DNA from: Amycolatopsis nalaikhensis | GTDB taxonomy: Bacteria > Actinomycetota > Actinomycetes > Mycobacteriales > Pseudonocardiaceae | Direction of reading: 5' to 3' | DNA length: 64,000 nt | Assembly (NCBI RefSeq): GCF_030264295.1 | Contig: NZ_CP127173.1 | Location: 5,277,501 to 5,341,500, forward strand | Part shown: positions 28,390-36,340 of the stretch, piece by piece | Layout: each line of letters begins with the position of its first letter | Position numbering within the stretch: position 1 is the stretch's first letter | Translations under genes and position numbers: made by a program | The notes under the pieces: generated by a model | Database searches by the model: none | What the model was told of the DNA's origin: nothing | The model's input: only the letters and a program-made list of their open reading frames with translations

Positions 28390-29832
28390 ATGACGGGAAC
28401 GACGGCCGGAGACACGTACCCGGGGGGTTCGTCGCGAGTGCCCTTCGCCTACCGGCCGCTGCCTTCGAAGTTCGACAAGCGCACCAAGGCGGCGTTCGAA
28501 CGTGAGCAGGCCGCGCTGCGGCACGTCCCGTCCGTGCTGGCGATCGACGCGGTCGAGACGCGGCTGGACGGCAGCCAGGTGCTGCGCCGCGAGCAGTGCC
28601 CGCAGTCGCTGGCCGGGCTGGTCGCCCAAGGCGGCCCGTTGTCCGCGGCGGACGCGGTCGTCCTGGGGCGGACGCTGGCCACGGCGCTGGCCGGGATGCA
28701 CGCGGCGGGCGTCGTCCACGGCGGGGTGAGCCCGCACAACGTGCTGTTCCGCGCCTCGGGTGAGCCGGTCCTGGCCGACGGTGGCCTGGTGCTGCGGCAC
28801 ACGTTCCCGCGCGATCCGCTGCACGCCATCGAGTTCCGCGCGCCCGAGGCCGCGCGCACGGAGGTGCTCGACGAGGCGAACGATTTGTGCGGCTTGGGCG
28901 CGGTGGTGCACTTCGCGCTGACGGGCAGTTCGCCGCATCCGGGCAAGCTGGGGGAGCGGCAGGGCGAGCGGGTGCTGCGGGTGCTGCGCGAGCCGGTGCC
29001 GGCGATCCACCGCGAGGACGTCCCGGTGGCCCTGTCCACGACGATCGGCCGGTTGCTGGCGGCGGACCCGGCCCATCGGCTGACGGACGCGGCGGACGTG
29101 GCCCGGCGGCTGGCGACGGTGGGTTCGGTACCGCCGGGCTTCGACGACTTCGCTTCGGGACCGGCGTCCGCCGCGATGCCGGGCGGCGGGTACGGGATGG
29201 TCGCGCCGGTGTCCGGGCTGGCCTCCGCACCGCCGGCGCCGGCAGGACCGCCGCGCGTGCCCACCGAGTACGCCACGCCGCCGAGCCCCGTCGTCGCCGC
29301 GCTGCCCCCGAGCGCCGCCGCGTCGCCGCGCGCGCCGCAGATTCCCGCACCCGCCCGCGTTCCCGTGGCCTCGTTCGACTTCCGCGGCGGCAAACCCGGA
29401 AAAGGCCGCAGCCGCCGCAAGATCCTCGTCGCCGGCGGGGCCACTCTCGCCACCGCGGCCGTTGTCGGTGGGCTGATCGTCGTGCTCGGCAATGGGTCCG
29501 TCGAGATGGCGCAACCCCCCGAAACCCAACCCGCCGCCCCGCCGCCCTCCTCGCCGGTTGCCGCGCCGGCCACCGCGCTCGAACTGCTGCCGCCGCGGGA
29601 CTCCAGCGACAGCGTCGAACTCACCTGGCGGAGCTCGGCGCCCATGGACTACGCGGTCGTCGTTGCCGCCGAAGGAGATCAGGCGCGGGTTTTCCCCGCC
29701 GGGCGGCAGCTCAGCCTCACCGTTCCCGTCGAGCCCGGGCGGCGTTACTGCTTCCTCGTCCGCGCCGCCACCGCGCGCGGGGTCTACGAAAGCCTGCCGA
29801 AGGCCATTCGCGGCGCCACCTGCACCCGCTGA
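28390..29832 (+). CDS. Membrane-anchored pseudokinase with FN3-like extracytoplasmic domain
   Basis: A 480-residue protein with the C-lobe of a Hanks-type kinase (about residues 40-250) but not its chemistry. The catalytic loop HRDxKxxN reads HGGVSPHNVLF, so the catalytic Asp is Gly; DFG reads DGG; the glycine loop and VAIK Lys of the N-lobe are not visible. A Pro-rich linker leads to a basic stretch (GKGRSRRK), a membrane span at about 340-362, and a last 100-residue beta-rich FN3-like domain. ATG 28390 follows GCGGGGG. Divergent from eccD, it may act as a scaffold or sensor for the secretion complex. Confidence 0.8.
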   Translation: MTGTTAGDTYPGGSSRVPFAYRPLPSKFDKRTKAAFEREQAALRHVPSVLAIDAVETRLDGSQVLRREQCPQSLAGLVAQGGPLSAADAVVLGRTLATALAGMHAAGVVHGGVSPHNVLFRASGEPVLADGGLVLRHTFPRDPLHAIEFRAPEAARTEVLDEANDLCGLGAVVHFALTGSSPHPGKLGERQGERVLRVLREPVPAIHREDVPVALSTTIGRLLAADPAHRLTDAADVARRLATVGSVPPGFDDFASGPASAAMPGGGYGMVAPVSGLASAPPAPAGPPRVPTEYATPPSPVVAALPPSAAASPRAPQIPAPARVPVASFDFRGGKPGKGRSRRKILVAGGATLATAAVVGGLIVVLGNGSVEMAQPPETQPAAPPPSSPVAAPATALELLPPRDSSDSVELTWRSSAPMDYAVVVAAEGDQARVFPAGRQLSLTVPVEPGRRYCFLVRAATARGVYESLPKAIRGATCTR

Positions 29833-29920
29833 ACGCCCGTGGCCGGAAGCGGCCAGCCCGCCGTCGTGCCCCTGTCGGACCGGCAGACTCCCCGTAGACG
29901 CACGAACCCGGGGAGGCGCG

Positions 29921-30223
29921 GTGGAAACCCAGCGGATGGTCCTGACCTACGAGCCCGTGCGGTTCGAACAACTGGCCGGGGAGATCCGCGGCATCCAACG
30001 GGAGCTCGCGGCCGTCCGGGAAACCGCTTTCTCATCCGACGGCCTGATTTCCGTGACCGTCGACGCCCGCGGTGACCTGCTGGAGCTCGTGCTCGACCCG
30101 CGGATCTACCGCGACCCCGACTCGCGCCGCCTCGCCGATGCGATCGCCGAAACCCACCGCGCCGCGCGGGAAGCGGCCGACGCGCGCGCGTTCGAACTGA
30201 CCGTGCGCCAGCTCGAACTCTGA
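29921..30223 (+). CDS. YbaB/EbfC-family small protein
   Basis: A 100-residue protein of the YbaB/EbfC fold: helix QLAGEIRGIQRELAAVRETAF, beta strands LISVTVDARGDLLELVLDPRIY, then a long C-terminal helix. It is the counterpart of the second half of the protein at 5665. GTG 29921 was chosen because GGAGG lies four bases upstream; ATG 29936 is in frame. First of three closely spaced genes (16-base gap, then a one-base overlap), the same order as YbaB-like, small helical and WXG-type genes near 5 kb. Confidence 0.75.
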   Translation: METQRMVLTYEPVRFEQLAGEIRGIQRELAAVRETAFSSDGLISVTVDARGDLLELVLDPRIYRDPDSRRLADAIAETHRAAREAADARAFELTVRQLEL

Positions 30224-30239
30224 ACAGGAGGACCGCACC

Positions 30240-30542
30240 ATGACCGACGGTGCCGACATGGACGTGGACGGCGTCACCAACGCTATGACTGGACTCGAGC
30301 AGACCGGTACCGCGTTCCACACGGGGTGGAGCAACGCGACCGCGGCCGGCACGGGCGGGCTGGGTCAGGGACCGATGGGCGCTGCCTTCCTGGCTAGTTT
30401 CCGGCCCGGCGCGGAAGCCCTCGGTGACGCCGCCGCGCGGATCGCCCGCGGGATCCGGGACACCGCCGCGTCCGGACACGGCTCGGCGGGTGACTACCGG
30501 GCCGCGGACGCCAGCGGCGGCGAAGCGCTCGGCGGCCGCTGA
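30240..30542 (+). CDS. About 100-residue helical protein, type VII associated
   Basis: A 100-residue protein with two main helices. The segment GLGQGPMGAAFLASF and the ending SAGDYRAADASGGEAL match the proteins at 5342 and 23777. A strong AGGAGG ribosome site precedes ATG 30240. It overlaps the next start by one base (TGATG), so the two products are made in equal amounts, as for a substrate and its partner. No WXG motif; possibly a DUF2580/EspC-like protein. Confidence 0.65.
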   Translation: MTDGADMDVDGVTNAMTGLEQTGTAFHTGWSNATAAGTGGLGQGPMGAAFLASFRPGAEALGDAAARIARGIRDTAASGHGSAGDYRAADASGGEALGGR

Positions 30543-31483
30543 TGGCCGTCGCGGAACCCGCCAACGAGCTGTGGACCGCCGTCAAGGCGATCGCGAACCC
30601 CTGGCCCCCGGACGACGAGGACCAGGTAGCCGACCTCGCCGACGACTGGCGCAAGGCCGGTGAGACAGCGAACCTGGCCGGCACCGAGCTGTCCGACCAG
30701 CGCCAGGCCGCGCAGCAAGCGTGGCGCGATCAGGCCGGGCAGGCGATGGGGCAGAACATCGGCGAGGGAGCCGTGACGCTCGAAAGCCAGCGTCAGGGCG
30801 CCGAGCAGCAGGCGGCGATGGCCGACCGCTACGCGCAGGCGTTGACGAGCGTGAAGAACGCGATCGTCCAGGCGGTCAACGCGAATCTGCCGGCCTACTT
30901 GCAGCTGGGCAACCCGATGTACGGCGCGGCCGGGCAGGCCAAACAGCAGGAGTTCGCCCGGCAGGTCGCCGCGCAGCTGCAGGCCCTGGTGGCCGCCCAG
31001 ACGCAGGGAATGCACGCGCCACCGGCCGCGCCGGACACCGACACCACGCTGGGCCAGGTCGGCGACATCGCGGGCGCGGTGTCCGCGGTCGCCGGCGGGC
31101 TCGCGCTGATCCCGGTGCTGGCGCCGTTCGCGGCGCCGGTGGCGCTGCTGGCGGGGGCGACGGCCCTGGCGGCCCACGGCGTCGACATGATCGCCACCGA
31201 GAGCTATGACGACCCGAACGCCTGGATCGGCCTCGGCGGCGACGCCGTCGGGCTCATCCCGGCCGGGCGCGCGGTGTGGGAGCTGGCGGAGCTCGCCCCG
31301 GCGGCCACGGGAGTCGAGAGAGCCGCGGAGGTCGCCAGCAGCGTTGTCGACGTCGGGCTGCAGGTACCGGGAATGGCGGACCTGGCGGTCGACGACGAGG
31401 GCTTGGACACCGCCAAGGACATCGCGGGCGGAGCCGGGCTCAACAAGACGCTGGGACTGGAAGCGCTGCGGCGGCTGCGTTGA
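30542..31483 (+). CDS. WXG-type candidate type VII substrate with hydrophobic centre
   Basis: A 313-residue protein. The N-terminus AVAEPANELWTAVKAIANPWPPDDEDQVADLA is closely related to the hydrolase at 3632, marking a shared secretion-type domain, with a helical turn AWRDQAGQAM near residue 60. The centre (about 175-225) has a long Ala/Gly/Val hydrophobic stretch, IAGAVSAVAGGLALIPVLAPFAAPVALLAGATALAAHGVDM, able to insert in a membrane. The rest is short and has no known enzyme motif. Likely a substrate or toxin-like protein whose final domain is short or missing. Confidence 0.65.
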   Translation: MAVAEPANELWTAVKAIANPWPPDDEDQVADLADDWRKAGETANLAGTELSDQRQAAQQAWRDQAGQAMGQNIGEGAVTLESQRQGAEQQAAMADRYAQALTSVKNAIVQAVNANLPAYLQLGNPMYGAAGQAKQQEFARQVAAQLQALVAAQTQGMHAPPAAPDTDTTLGQVGDIAGAVSAVAGGLALIPVLAPFAAPVALLAGATALAAHGVDMIATESYDDPNAWIGLGGDAVGLIPAGRAVWELAELAPAATGVERAAEVASSVVDVGLQVPGMADLAVDDEGLDTAKDIAGGAGLNKTLGLEALRRLR

Positions 31484-31548
31484 TTTCCGGTGTGGCCGGT
31501 TGTGTCCATTCACCGCTTTCGCGCATACCGCATCTCTACGCTGGAGCA

Positions 31549-32094
31549 ATGAAATGGACAACGGCCGTGGTAACGCTGATCGCTGCCGCTCTGCTGAGCA
31601 GCTGCGATAATTCCGGGAACGAGCAAGCAGCTCCGGCAAGCGCCGAACCACTGCGGCCGGCGAGCCTGCGGGAAGCCGATCCCTGTTCGTTTCTGCCGGA
31701 ATCCTCGACCGCGCCGTACGGGCTGCACCCTGGGCTGTTGCACAAGGGAGAGGTGGTCCGCAGCTGCATGTGGCCCGCCGAGACATTCTCGGTGGGGGTC
31801 TACATCAACTGGGATCCACAGGTCCTGGTCAATTTCAGCCAAGCCTATCCGTTACCGGCCGGAGAAGCAGTAATCGATGGCGTGGCGGTCTTCCTGCAGA
31901 AGAGCAACACCATTCCGGCCTGCGGCATGGCGTTCCCCGCAGAACGGGGAACCGTCATCGAGGTCGTTTCCGGTGATCGACCTCCGGCCACGGCCGACCA
32001 CGCGTGCGACCGCGTCAAGAAGGTCGGCACGGAAGTGATACGCCGGATGCGTGGGCAAGGCGTGCTGGACAAGGCATTCACCGCGCCTGGCTGA
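31549..32094 (+). CDS. DUF3558-like lipoprotein
   Basis: A 181-residue lipoprotein. The signal KWTTAVVTLIAAALLSSC ends in a lipobox LSSC. The mature domain has the DUF3558 pattern of actinobacterial lipoproteins: LREADPCSFLP, a second Cys in RSCMW, Cys in PACGMAF, and a final DHACDRVKKVGTEVI. GGAG precedes ATG 31549. The four conserved cysteines suggest two disulfides outside the membrane. Function unknown. Confidence 0.78.
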   Translation: MKWTTAVVTLIAAALLSSCDNSGNEQAAPASAEPLRPASLREADPCSFLPESSTAPYGLHPGLLHKGEVVRSCMWPAETFSVGVYINWDPQVLVNFSQAYPLPAGEAVIDGVAVFLQKSNTIPACGMAFPAERGTVIEVVSGDRPPATADHACDRVKKVGTEVIRRMRGQGVLDKAFTAPG

Positions 32095-32125
32095 GCGAGC
32101 GCCGAGGGAGAGGGGATACCTGGCT

Positions 32126-32755
32126 GTGGCGGAAGAGCCGTCCGACGAGGTCAAGCGGGTTCAGGTGTATGCGGGGCCCGCCGGCTTGTTGCTGTTGCTG
32201 TTGCTGTTCTTGGTCTTGCCCGTGGCCACGGCGTCGTGTTCGGCGCCCGCGGGCAATCCGGACGGCGCTGGGTCCGTCAGCGTGTCGGTGACGGGTGTCG
32301 ATCTGGTCGTCGGCGGTGATCCCGGCTACCAGTCCAGCGGGGCGTTCGAACTGTCTCCCGGGGGGAACGCCGGCATGGCGGACGAGGTGTCGCCGCGGCC
32401 CGCGGTGAGAGGGTTCGGCATCGCGACGGTGGCCATCATGGGGCTGGGTCTGCTGACCGCGCTCATCCGGGTTCGGCGCCTGCGTGCGGTCGTCACGGCG
32501 GTGGTCGCGTCGGTGGCGGCCGTGCTGGTGGTGATCACCGAGTTCACGCTGGTCGGCCAGCTGGTTTCGGTGGCTGAGGACACCGCGCGATTTCTGATCT
32601 ACCTCCCCTCGACCCGAGGTATCGACGTGGTGGGGAGAGCGGATGAAGTGGTGAGCACCGGATGGGGCTTCTGGCTGACACTCGCAGGACTGATGCTGGT
32701 GGCAGGCATCAACTTGTTCCTGCTCGTGCGTCCCCGTTCCAGGTCACGCAGCTAG
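32126..32755 (+). CDS. Membrane protein of unknown function
   Basis: A 209-residue protein with four predicted spans: GLLLLLLLFLVLPVATA near 20-36, GFGIATVAIMGLGLLTALI near 100, AVVTAVVASVAAVLVVITEFTLV near 128, and FWLTLAGLMLVAGINLFLLV near the end. The loop after span 1 is extracytoplasmic and polar. GTG 32126 was chosen because GGGAGAGGGG lies about 10 bases upstream. It is the last gene before the mobile-element island. No family recognised. Confidence 0.65.
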   Translation: MAEEPSDEVKRVQVYAGPAGLLLLLLLFLVLPVATASCSAPAGNPDGAGSVSVSVTGVDLVVGGDPGYQSSGAFELSPGGNAGMADEVSPRPAVRGFGIATVAIMGLGLLTALIRVRRLRAVVTAVVASVAAVLVVITEFTLVGQLVSVAEDTARFLIYLPSTRGIDVVGRADEVVSTGWGFWLTLAGLMLVAGINLFLLVRPRSRSRS

Positions 32756-32794
32756 GAGAGGCAAGGTCCTTGACCAGCGATCGCTACCGGTGGA

Positions 32795-32905
32795 CGGCGC
32801 CACTACCAGCGCATCGTCTCCCTCGACCCGGACACCGTCCTGATCACCCTGCACGGTCTCCGGCACGGAGCGGCCACGTTGGCGTTGAGAGTTGGCTGCC
32901 GACGC
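32795..32905 (+). pseudogene. Relic of a tyrosine recombinase (integrase) C-terminus
   Basis: A reading frame with no start gives YQRIVSLDPDTVLITLHGLR then HGAATLALRVG. This matches the LHDLRHGAATLAL box of actinobacterial tyrosine integrases, including the His-x-x-Arg of the active site. Downstream of RVG the match ends and no catalytic Tyr follows; upstream a stop lies at 32771-32773. Only about 37 codons are left. Its place beside a tRNA fragment supports an old integration event. Confidence 0.7.
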
Positions 32906-33024
32906 GGTGAAGCCGGCCGGGGCCATCCCGCGGAAGGCGTTGCACCCGGCTTGCGCTCCCGGGCTCGCGGGAGACCACAGTGGACAGTGCACAAGCGGAA
33001 GAAAGTCTTCCGGAAACCACAAAA

Positions 33025-33054
33025 CCCCAGGCTGAAGAGATCTTCAGCCTGGGG
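33025..33054 (-). terminator. Terminator behind the tRNA-Lys fragment
   Basis: CCCCAGGCTGAAGA (33025-33038) and its exact inverse (33041-33054) form a 14-base stem. On the minus strand it is followed by TTTT, so it reads as the terminator of the tRNA whose 3' half lies just upstream. Confidence 0.8.
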
Positions 33055-33060
33055 AGTGGG

Positions 33061-33106
33061 GGTGCGCCATCAGGGACTCGAACCCCGAACCCGCTGGTTA
33101 AGAGTG
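33061..33106 (-). tRNA. 3' half of a tRNA-Lys (CTT), likely attachment site
   Basis: Read on the minus strand, the sequence starts with the anticodon loop ACTCTTAA, continues with a CCAGC stem strand, a variable region, the T arm CGGGG-TTCGAGT-CCCTG and acceptor strand ATGGCGC followed by ACC. The 5' half (acceptor, D arm) is absent; upstream sequence does not pair. A tRNA cut at the anticodon loop is the normal trace of a tyrosine-integrase element: the element lies on the side of the lost 5' half, here to the right. Confidence 0.8.
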
Positions 33107-33352
33107 GTGATCTTGAGGTTTCGGAAGGTGTCGAGTGATGCCGGGCAAGGGCGTTTTCCTCGGTCGTGGGGTGGCAGTGGTGTCGGCCCATGACGCTGTC
33201 TGTCGTCGTGTCCGTGCGCTCTCGGGCTCCCCTCGGGCTCGCAAATGCCGGGCCGTGTCGCCTTGTCCAGGCCACCTTCGGCGACTGATTCACCGAGAAC
33301 CTGGCGGCTACCCCGAACAGGTTGACGTGGCGGTGCGGCTGTGAGGCGACTC

Positions 33353-34114
33353 ATGGAGTGGTTTGCTCAGGACCTTGCTCTGTCCATCCAGTGCATCTGC
33401 ACCGGTTTGGTCGCCCTTGGAGCAGCGTATGCCTCGTACCGTCACGGACGTGAGTTCGCGCTCCGGTTCGGTGCGGACGGCGTGACCGCCTCAATCTGGC
33501 CATTGCTGGTCGACGGCTTGCTGACGATTGCAACGGTCGAGTTGTGGAAGACGCATCGCAGCGGCCGCCCATCGGGTCGATGGGCGGCATGGTTGGCGTT
33601 CGTGTTCGGTATCTGTCTGTCGTTGGTTGCGAACATCTGCTCGGCGCCAGCGTTGAGCTTGTTGCAGGTCACGGTGGCGGCGTGTCCTCCGCTGGTCTTG
33701 CTGCTGGCGGTCGAGCTGTTGAACGGAGCGTTGAAGCGGCGGTCTCGCGAGACTGGCTCCGAGACCGCCGGCGCTGGTGGTGAGACGTCCGGTCGAGCTC
33801 TCGAGACAGAGGCCGACGGCGAGACTTCGATGTCGGATCAGCCAGTCATGATCTCGGCGTCGAGCATGGAGGACTGCGGGCGAACGGCTGAGCAGCGGAT
33901 GTGGGAATACTACGTCGGCGAGCGAGCTCGCGGCCGCACGCCGACTGGCGCCGACCTGGATCGAGCGGTCGGAACACATAACTACGGCCGGAGGATTCTC
34001 CGAAAGTGGAGGACCGAACAGGACCGGCAGGTCAACAGCTCCGGGCGCTTCGAGGCGACGGACGCGATGACGTCGTCCGCGAGGGCAGTCGTCTACTCGG
34101 GTCCTCCGTCGTGA
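33353..34114 (+). CDS. DUF2637 (Spd-like) membrane protein
   Basis: A 253-residue protein. Four membrane spans lie in the first 125 residues (LALSIQCICTGLVALGAAYA, ASIWPLLVDGLLTIATVEL, WAAWLAFVFGICLSLVANI, LQVTVAACPPLVLLLAVELL), the DUF2637 layout seen on actinomycete integrative elements and plasmids. The C-terminal 70 residues are charged and contain a helix-turn-helix-like stretch (GADLDRAVGTHNYGRRILRKW). GAGG eight bases ahead supports ATG 33353; GTG 33341 is in frame. Such proteins accompany plasmid spread genes; here it is a remnant of an AICE-type element. Confidence 0.78.
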   Translation: MEWFAQDLALSIQCICTGLVALGAAYASYRHGREFALRFGADGVTASIWPLLVDGLLTIATVELWKTHRSGRPSGRWAAWLAFVFGICLSLVANICSAPALSLLQVTVAACPPLVLLLAVELLNGALKRRSRETGSETAGAGGETSGRALETEADGETSMSDQPVMISASSMEDCGRTAEQRMWEYYVGERARGRTPTGADLDRAVGTHNYGRRILRKWRTEQDRQVNSSGRFEATDAMTSSARAVVYSGPPS

Positions 34115-34865
34115 CACTGATGTGCCGCTAGGGCGGGCTCCAACTAGAACCCAACGGCTCGAAAAGGCCTCTGAGCTGCAGTTGTCGGAGTAGTCGATGT
34201 TGAGCGGCATCGACGCGGTGACCGCTCATGAGCGCTTCGATAACTAAGAGAGTCGGTCGCTCACTCTGGGTACAGTTTTATGCACAACTATGGACGTCGC
34301 GTGCTGCCGCGCTGGCGTGTCGCGGTCCGGTCGAGGTCGCTGCGTCCTCAGGATGTATGGCGTCGCCTCCGCACCTGCCGGGTATGCAATACCGAGGAGT
34401 AGAGCGGCATTTAGTGATATTGACCCCGTCGGCACGGTGCGACGGCAGGTGTGTCCACGTCGCGACAAGAGACCACGTCGCGGCACGAGAGTCCGTCTGC
34501 GGAAAGTAGCTGAACGCGTAACAAGGATCGGGTCAGCCGCGACTAACCCCACACTGACGTCGAGGTTGGCCAGATCTGCGAATCGAGCTGTGAGGAGGCA
34601 CGTCGTAGCCGAGCGCACGACGCGGCATTGAGTCCAAGATTCGGTCATCCTATGCCGTTCCGTGACGATCAAACAATCTGCCCTTTCCAGCCTTGATGGC
34701 TGCGGGATCAAACAGCCACTTGGTGTTTGTCACCTGCAGCTTCGGCGTGCTAGTGCCCAAGGAGACGGTGTTTCAGTGGCGCTGGTATCAGCCTTTCGTG
34801 TTCACGGACGCCGCCCTGATTGCGGTATCTTCTCAGAGTAGTCAACTGGCGGCAGGAGAGCGGTG
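34115..34865. other. Lower-GC stretch without a confident gene
   Basis: About 750 bases with many stops in all frames and visibly lower G+C than the flanks. Short open frames exist (34228-34509 plus; 34244-34711 minus), but neither has a ribosome site or recognisable product, and third-position bias is weak. It is probably decayed element DNA. Confidence 0.45.
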
Positions 34866-34964
34866 ATGACAGACACGACTGAAACGACGGCGGAGTCGGC
34901 AGGCGAGCCGTCCGCTACCGCAGACGCAGCGCGGCCCTCGAGCGACTCGACGCCGACTGCCTGA
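34866..34964 (+). CDS. Short ORF in frame with the downstream effector gene
   Basis: A 32-codon frame, rich in Thr, Ser, Ala, Glu and Asp, with a good ribosome site (GGAGAG) before ATG 34866. It ends with TGA at 34962-34964. The downstream effector gene (ATG 34989) is in the same reading frame, and only eight sense codons separate them. It could be a leader peptide, or the true N-terminus of the effector now interrupted by a stop. Confidence 0.4.
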   Translation: MTDTTETTAESAGEPSATADAARPSSDSTPTA

Positions 34965-34988
34965 ACTTCTGCGACGAAAGCGCGGACC

Positions 34989-36053
34989 ATGAAGCCTTCT
35001 CGCAGGAAGGCGTCGGCCAAGAAGCCTGCGAAGAAGGGATCCGGCGCTGCGACCCGAGGCCCTGCACCCAAGTACCCCCGGCACTCGCTTGAGAAGGCTT
35101 TGCGGATTCCTCGGGCGCTAATTGAACAAAACGCAGGCAAGCCTGCGACGCGCGATGAAGCGGTGCGGTTCGCTGGTGGCACGGGACTGAATGGTCCGTG
35201 GAGTGTAGAGATCAGTTCTGGCCAAAAATACGGATTTCTGGTCTCCGACAGCGGAACCGTCTCGCTTACGGATCGGGCGCGCAGTGTAATCTCCCCTCAG
35301 TCCGAGGCTGATCGTCAATCGGCACTTCGTGAGGCCATCCTCGATGCACCAGACTTCTCTGGTGTATACAACTACTTTCGTGGCGAAGCCCTTCCTGACG
35401 AGCCGTACTACGCGAACGCCTTGAAAGACCGCTTCAAAATACCGGCAGACAAAGTTCCGGAATTTCAGCAGATATTTCATGAATCGTTGAAATATGCAGG
35501 TCTTCTCGATCAAACGGGTCCGCAAGCTCGCGTGCTGGACGTTGGTCGGACAGAAGTGGGCGGAGGCGCTGGCGGTCGTGCGAAGCAGTCGATATCAGGC
35601 AGGCCAAAGTCTGCGACAGGTGCGAGCTGCTTCGTAATGCAGCCATTCTCGGGTGCGCTCGGGAGCTACTACGATTCGATTTTTAAGCCCGCAATTACTC
35701 AGGCTGGGCTCGTGCCGATACGTGCGGACGCTGATATCTTCGCCACTGGTAAAATTATGGATCAGATTTGGCGTGGGATCAGAGATTCAACTGTGCTTGT
35801 CGCAGAGCTCACCAGCAAGAATCCGAACGTCTTCTATGAGCTCGGACTGGCTCATGCGCTGCATAAGCCAGTAGTGCTCGTGTCGTCCAATGAGGAGGAC
35901 GTCCCGTTTGACCTTCGGCACATTCGTGTAATCGTTTATGACCAGACTGATCCGTTCTGGGGTGAAAAGCTCATCGATAAGGTTGCCGATAACATCAGGT
36001 CTGCCGTTGAGAATCCAGAAGATGCCATCTTTCGAATTGAGGATGTACGCTGA
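34989..36053 (+). CDS. Winged-helix-like domain plus deoxyribohydrolase/TIR-like effector; candidate defence protein
   Basis: A 354-residue protein. A Lys/Ala-rich start precedes a helical domain (HSLEKALRIPRALIEQNAG) that may be winged-helix-like. From about residue 210 the effector begins: CFVMQPFSGALG, then IFKPAITQAGLVPIRAD, DQIWRGIRDSTVLVAELT and NPNVFYELGLAHALHKPVVLV. This series matches the nucleoside deoxyribosyltransferase/deoxyribohydrolase-like superfamily, related to TIR in fold and used as nucleotide- or NAD-cleaving effectors in immunity. The FYELG Glu is the expected catalytic residue. ATG 34989 has no ribosome site; see the short in-frame ORF upstream. Codon use is lower in GC than neighbours, implying transfer. 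Confidence 0.7.
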   Translation: MKPSRRKASAKKPAKKGSGAATRGPAPKYPRHSLEKALRIPRALIEQNAGKPATRDEAVRFAGGTGLNGPWSVEISSGQKYGFLVSDSGTVSLTDRARSVISPQSEADRQSALREAILDAPDFSGVYNYFRGEALPDEPYYANALKDRFKIPADKVPEFQQIFHESLKYAGLLDQTGPQARVLDVGRTEVGGGAGGRAKQSISGRPKSATGASCFVMQPFSGALGSYYDSIFKPAITQAGLVPIRADADIFATGKIMDQIWRGIRDSTVLVAELTSKNPNVFYELGLAHALHKPVVLVSSNEEDVPFDLRHIRVIVYDQTDPFWGEKLIDKVADNIRSAVENPEDAIFRIEDVR

Positions 36054-36340
36054 GTTTGTGGCCATGGTCCCGTCGTGCATATGGGCGGACTGAATTTTTG
36101 TTCGACGACGGCGAGGCTGTGAATCAAATAATTTGACCGTTGGACGCGGTGTTGATCGACCTGTCAATGTCAGTTCATGTGTCGGCGATCGCTGGAGTCC
36201 TGCACATGAACGGCTGCGGTTGTAGACCGAATTCGGCACCTGCGTTAGGTTTCTCGACGACTGTGATCGTCAAGATCGACGCAGACAACGCCGGAGTACG
36301 CGTGCGCGATTTAGTTCAGATTGCCGAGGGCCTCTGGCGG

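Noticed and set aside
34244..34711. A 155-codon minus-strand gene
   Set aside because: Codon use lacks third-position bias, there is no ribosome site, and the sequence has no recognisable pattern.
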